From the NCBI GenBank assembly GCA_050084985.1, contig JBITNC010000001.1, positions 11,594,001 through 11,658,000 on the forward strand: DNA of 64,000 bases, in the 5' to 3' direction. The notes beneath the pieces are model-generated. The model worked only from the letters and a program-made list of their open reading frames with translations. It had not been told where the DNA came from and did no database searches. Origin of the DNA: Nageia nagi (Eukaryota; Pinophyta). A program made the position numbers and the translations under genes. Positions 60,680 to 64,000 of the stretch are shown piece after piece; the stretch's first letter is position 1; each line of letters starts with the position of its first letter.

Positions 60680-61275
60680 GAAAATAAAGTGGAAGAAGGG
60701 TCGGAAGCCTAGTATTTCTCTTTACATTTGTTCTCAAAGACTTGTAGTTTTTATCAGTAATATGATACCATCTTGACCTTTCTTGTCTAGCACTCGTAAT
60801 TGTCATTCTTAATTTGGTTACATCGTGGCAGCTTGGCTTGTTTCCTGAATGATAATTGCGGGTTGCTAGTATAAACTGTGTCTGCTACATGGTAGAGTAA
60901 AGCTGGGAAACTATTAAAGAGTGAGAGCTTGTACCGTAGCTGCTACACTAGATTTAGGCCAAGGTTTCACACACTGTGAAAGCCCGCGCTGAACTAGTGA
61001 TCCACCTTTGCTTTCTCTCTTGTTACCCTAAGCCTTTTGCTTAAATCCCTTGCACTCTATTCCTTTTATTTCTTTCCTATTACCCTAACCCTTTTGCTTG
61101 AATTCCTCGCACTCTACTCTTTTATTTCCTTTCCTGTTACTTTCTCTATGCCCAATTGATAAGGAACCGGCCTTCTCCGGAGATCAGACTATCACTATAG
61201 TCTGTTCTTGATTTACTTTGGTTAAGATTGTCCACGGTGCATATATTACACAATCTTAATCAATAGTATCTCTTT

Positions 61276-61293
61276 TGGCACGCTCGGTGGGAC
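61276..61293 (+). promoter_or_regulatory. N1 primer-binding site
   Basis: TGGCACGCTCGGTGGGAC, ten bases after the LTR end. Same class as the T2 site (TGGCATGCTTGATGGTAC), different from the iMet sites of C1-C3, O, G1 and D4. The tRNA is not identified. Confidence 0.8.
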
Positions 61294-61412
61294 ACGAAGA
61301 AACTTATTGGGGACTCTGCTGAAGCACGATCTATGGTATGTATTAAAGCAAATTATTTGTAAATATCATATGTGCTTTTGAACCTGTCATTTTCTTTTGC
61401 AACCTAGAGTTT

Positions 61413-62747
61413 ATGTGGACAAGATCTAAAACTAGAGCAGCAAAAGAAGCACCAGATTTTAGAACGTTAGATACTCCTAAGAGAAAGACCTTGATCAAGT
61501 CCAAGTCTCTAAATAGTATCAGCTCCCTAAAATCCTTTACCAAGCCAGAATCATCCAATCTTCATACTAGAAATACCTCTCCTGAAGTGGCTAATCCAGC
61601 TCAGAATGTTTATCCAGAATGGGACAATGGGGTACCAATAGTCCTGGCGGTGTTGCATGACATCCCAGCAAATGTTTTCAAAACCCTTCCGAAGTTTGAT
61701 GCAACATCAGAGAAAATGGCTTACGAGCATTGCATTGATGTAGCTGGCCTAGCTAAGATTCACAATATCCAGCATGAAGATGTCATGGTGAGATTACTAG
61801 CTCAATCTTTCAAAGGAAAGGTCCTAGATTGGTACAGGGGCCTTCCTAATGGATCTATAACTACTTGGGCTCAACTGGCAGAGCCCTTTATCTTGGAATT
61901 TAATGAATTAGGAGATCCCTTTTCCTTGTTAACACAGTTCACTTCTATCAAAAGATATGAGCAAGAAAATATCTCAGATTTCAATATTAGATTCCAAAAA
62001 ACTTGGGTAAGAGTCCCAATGCCAGTTAGGCCTCAGTAATTTCAAGCCTTAATGTATTACCTGAGAGCCTTTCCTCCGGATCTCTCTCTGCAAATCCAAA
62101 ATTTCAGAGTAAATACTTTCCCATAGGTCTATAGATAAGTAGTGTATGCTGAATCCTATCTTATTGCAGTTGGAAAATTGCCAAGTCATATGCCAATGCC
62201 TTATTTTCCAATAACAACCCAACAGCAAATTTTGAGACCTCAAGCAATTAGTTTAGCTCCACCACTGGCCAGTATCCCCACCCCTATCCAACAGTGGCCA
62301 TTAACCTTGCCGGTCCCTAGAGCTCCCTTGGCCTTACCAACCCCTCATCAGCCTAATATGAATCAAGGGGTAGCTTCATTGACAGAGATTCAGGAACTCC
62401 AAAATTTGTGTAGAAATATGGCAAACTGGATTACCATGCTAAGCAGACAAAGTGATGCAAGAAGATATCCTTATCTTGCTGTAGAAAAGGCTCAGAATGT
62501 GTTGAATGATGATGTAAGCCAAGCTTCCTCTTCAGGGTCAGCCTCTAGTTTGTGTTTGGCCTGCAATGATGCTCACGAACAAACCACATGTCCTATTTAT
62601 CAATATCAAGAATATTTATCAAGAAGTGGGGGCATTCCTCCGCCTGGTGTAGCTGACGGCATAAGCCGAGATGTGAACCTGAGGAATTTTGCACCAGCGG
62701 GTATAGGAGGTTTTGCTATGGAAATAAGATCAAGGAAAAACCCCTAG
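61413..62747 (+). pseudogene. N1 gag
   Basis: A single 445-codon frame starting MWTRSKTRAAKEAPDF, broken only by three stops at 62037 (TAA), about 62118 (TAG) and 62130 (TAA); each could come from a Gln codon by one C-to-T change. The Retrotrans_gag domain lies at about residues 85-205 (TLPKFDATSEK, VRLLAQSFKGKVLDWYRGLP, FTSIKRYEQENISDFNIRFQ). A Pro-rich linker follows, then at 62553-62591 CLACNDAHEQTTC, a knuckle-like CX2CX3HX4C, one residue shorter than the standard CCHC. There is no protease. The MWTRSK start fits the known gypsy gag opening in which a basic, Arg/Lys-rich leader comes first. Confidence 0.9.
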
Positions 62748-63071
62748 TCTCTGGTATTCCAAAAGAAAAGTTGAACCCCAAAAGAGCTCCAAAATCAATC
62801 ATATCAAGACCTTTGGAGAAGAAATGAAATAGTAAATGGTGGTTCGACGGTCGAAAATCAACTCTGGATACTTTCAGAGAAGGAGATTTGGCATTGAAAT
62901 GGGATGAGGACATTGCTCTTTAAAAAAAAAAAAAATTTCGAATCCATGTGGTTCCGGACCCTATGTAGTAGTGAAATGCTTTGGTATTATTTTTGGTATT
63001 TTTTTTTTTTTAGACTGGGTTCTAAATTCCTCTTTCATAAAGGTGAAATTTTCCCTTAGAGGTCGCCATAA
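62748..63071 (+). other. N1 3' untranslated region
   Basis: From the gag stop to the 3' LTR. It holds an A-run (62922-62935) and a T-run (63000-63012). No protease or RT motif. The border reads TTAGAGGTCGCCATAA, similar to the T2 border; a classical purine tract is not evident. Confidence 0.7.
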
Positions 63072-64000
63072 TGTATATTCATACATATAAACTCTTTATT
63101 AAAGCCTCGGTGTACTGTACTTGCAATCATGAGCTCATTTTAAGATCCCCGGGAGTTTTTCTGGAGCAGATAAAGAAGCTGGAGCCTGAAAGTTAAGTGT
63201 TCCGGAAGTAAAACATTCTAGAATAAGATGATGATGTCACAGAGGATAAGATAGTCACATTTTGGCAAAAAACTAGGTTCCAGAAATGATGATGTCAGCA
63301 AGGGGTGATTAAAAAACCGGAGTCAGTGAGTAAAACATCCGAAAGCATAGAGATGATGTCAGCGATTCCGGGCCTTAACCCAAAACCAGAGCCCGGAAGT
63401 GATGAGGTTAGCAAGGAATGATCGAAGAAGCTAGAGCCTCGTAAAATAAGTGTTCCAAAAGTAAAGCATTCTGGAATGAAATGATGATGTCGCGGAGTAT
63501 GAGACAGTCACATTTTGGTAAAGACCAGGTTTTGGAAGTGATGAGGTCAGCAAGGGGTGATTAAAAAAGCTGGAGTTAGTAGATTAAACATTCTGAAATG
63601 AAATGATAAAAGCTCAGTTGTTGAAAAAAACCAGGTTCCAGAGAAAATGAGTAGAGCATTCCAGAAGCATAGATATGACGCCACGGGAGAACAATGTTCA
63701 CATTTTTAATGAAATCGAGTCCTGAAGATGATGAGGTTAGCAAGGGAAATCAAAAGGCCCGAAGTCAGTGAGTAAAGCATTCTGGAAATGAAGATGATGA
63801 TGTCACAAAAGAAATGATAAAGCTCAATTATGGAAAAGCCCGGGCCCCAGAAGTGATGAGGTCAGCAAAGAGTGATCAAATAGCCGGAACGAGATGAACA
63901 GAGCATTCCAGAATGTAGAGATGAGGCCAGCAAAAGGTCAGATCACAGTTGTCAAGAAGCGTATCATCTACAATCTTGCCCATTTTTGTAATATTCTGCC
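63072..64000 (+). mobile_element. N1 3' LTR, cut by window end
   Basis: 929 bases matching 59426-60566 of the 5' LTR (1141 bases). The 212-base difference is mainly two missing repeat units (those at 60011 and 60133 of the 5' copy). Substitutions are mostly C-to-T and G-to-A. Confidence 0.9.

Larger units (their letters stand above)
59426..61265 (+). mobile_element. N1 5' LTR
   Basis: Starts TGTATATTCATACA and ends ...CTTAATCAATA by analogy with T2, since the 3' copy is cut off by the window end. Carries the U3 repeat array and, before its end, an inverted repeat TTAAGATTG (61222-61230) / CAATCTTAA (61251-61259). Confidence 0.8.
59426..64000 (+). mobile_element. N1: gag-only LTR element related to T2
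   Basis: A 5' LTR of about 1.84 kb, primer site, one gag frame and a 3' LTR that runs off the window. The internal region is only 1.8 kb and has no protease, RT or integrase. Gag, primer site, LTR ends and 3' border resemble T2, so it is best read as a TR-GAG-type non-autonomous relative that would need T2-like enzymes. LTR divergence over the first ~390 bases is about 5% by hand, the lowest of the LTR pairs I compared. Confidence 0.85.

Noticed and set aside
61343-61558. Minus-strand open frame of 71 codons
   Set aside because: It is the antisense shadow of the N1 gag start, with no family resemblance.

Overview
Plant nuclear DNA made almost entirely of old, broken LTR retrotransposons, AT-rich and with in-frame stops and frameshifts in nearly every coding relic. 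I found no convincing host gene, tRNA, rRNA or CRISPR array. Large and strongly diverged elements, long LTRs and the lack of genes suggest a very large genome, most simply a gymnosperm such as a conifer; this is inference and the sequence does not prove it.

The window reads as a nested stack. Working names: C = Ty1/copia, T = Tat-like Ty3/gypsy, O = Del/Tekay-like Ty3/gypsy, G1 and N1 = gag-only elements, D4 = unidentified LTR element. From the left: unassigned AT-rich sequence with a degenerate ~60-bp repeat (1-3300); truncated copia C1, minus strand (to ~6690); T1, minus strand (~6700-13259), cut at its gag side by the LTR of O. O is minus strand and spans 13260-56650, with a left (3') LTR of about 5 kb and a truncated right (5') LTR. 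Four later insertions sit inside O, each with a perfect 5-bp target duplication: G1 in the left LTR (18187-36171, CCAAC); T2 inside the gag of G1 (20194-34467, ATTAC); copia C2 inside the gag/protease region of O (39386-47848, CTTTT); and a 4.67-kb TG...CA body, probably a solo LTR, in the right LTR (50674-55347, ATAGG). To the right lie an unassigned stretch, a copia 5' end C3 (57515-58667), an LTR plus primer-binding site of D4 (58733-59425), and N1 (59426 to beyond the window end), which interrupts the leader of D4.

T1 and T2 share an unusual layout: gag, protease, an RNase H domain, reverse transcriptase with its own RNase H, integrase, then a further sense-strand ORF before the 3' LTR. 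N1 has a gag homologous to that of T2, the same class of primer-binding site and similar 3' border sequence, but no pol, so it looks like a non-autonomous dependant of a T2-like element. T2 and N1 also both carry tandem U3 repeats of about 100-122 bp built around a decayed TGACGTCA palindrome, the binding site of TGA-type bZIP factors. By hand-counted LTR divergence, C2 (~10%) and G1 (~12% in a sampled stretch) are older than N1 (~5%).
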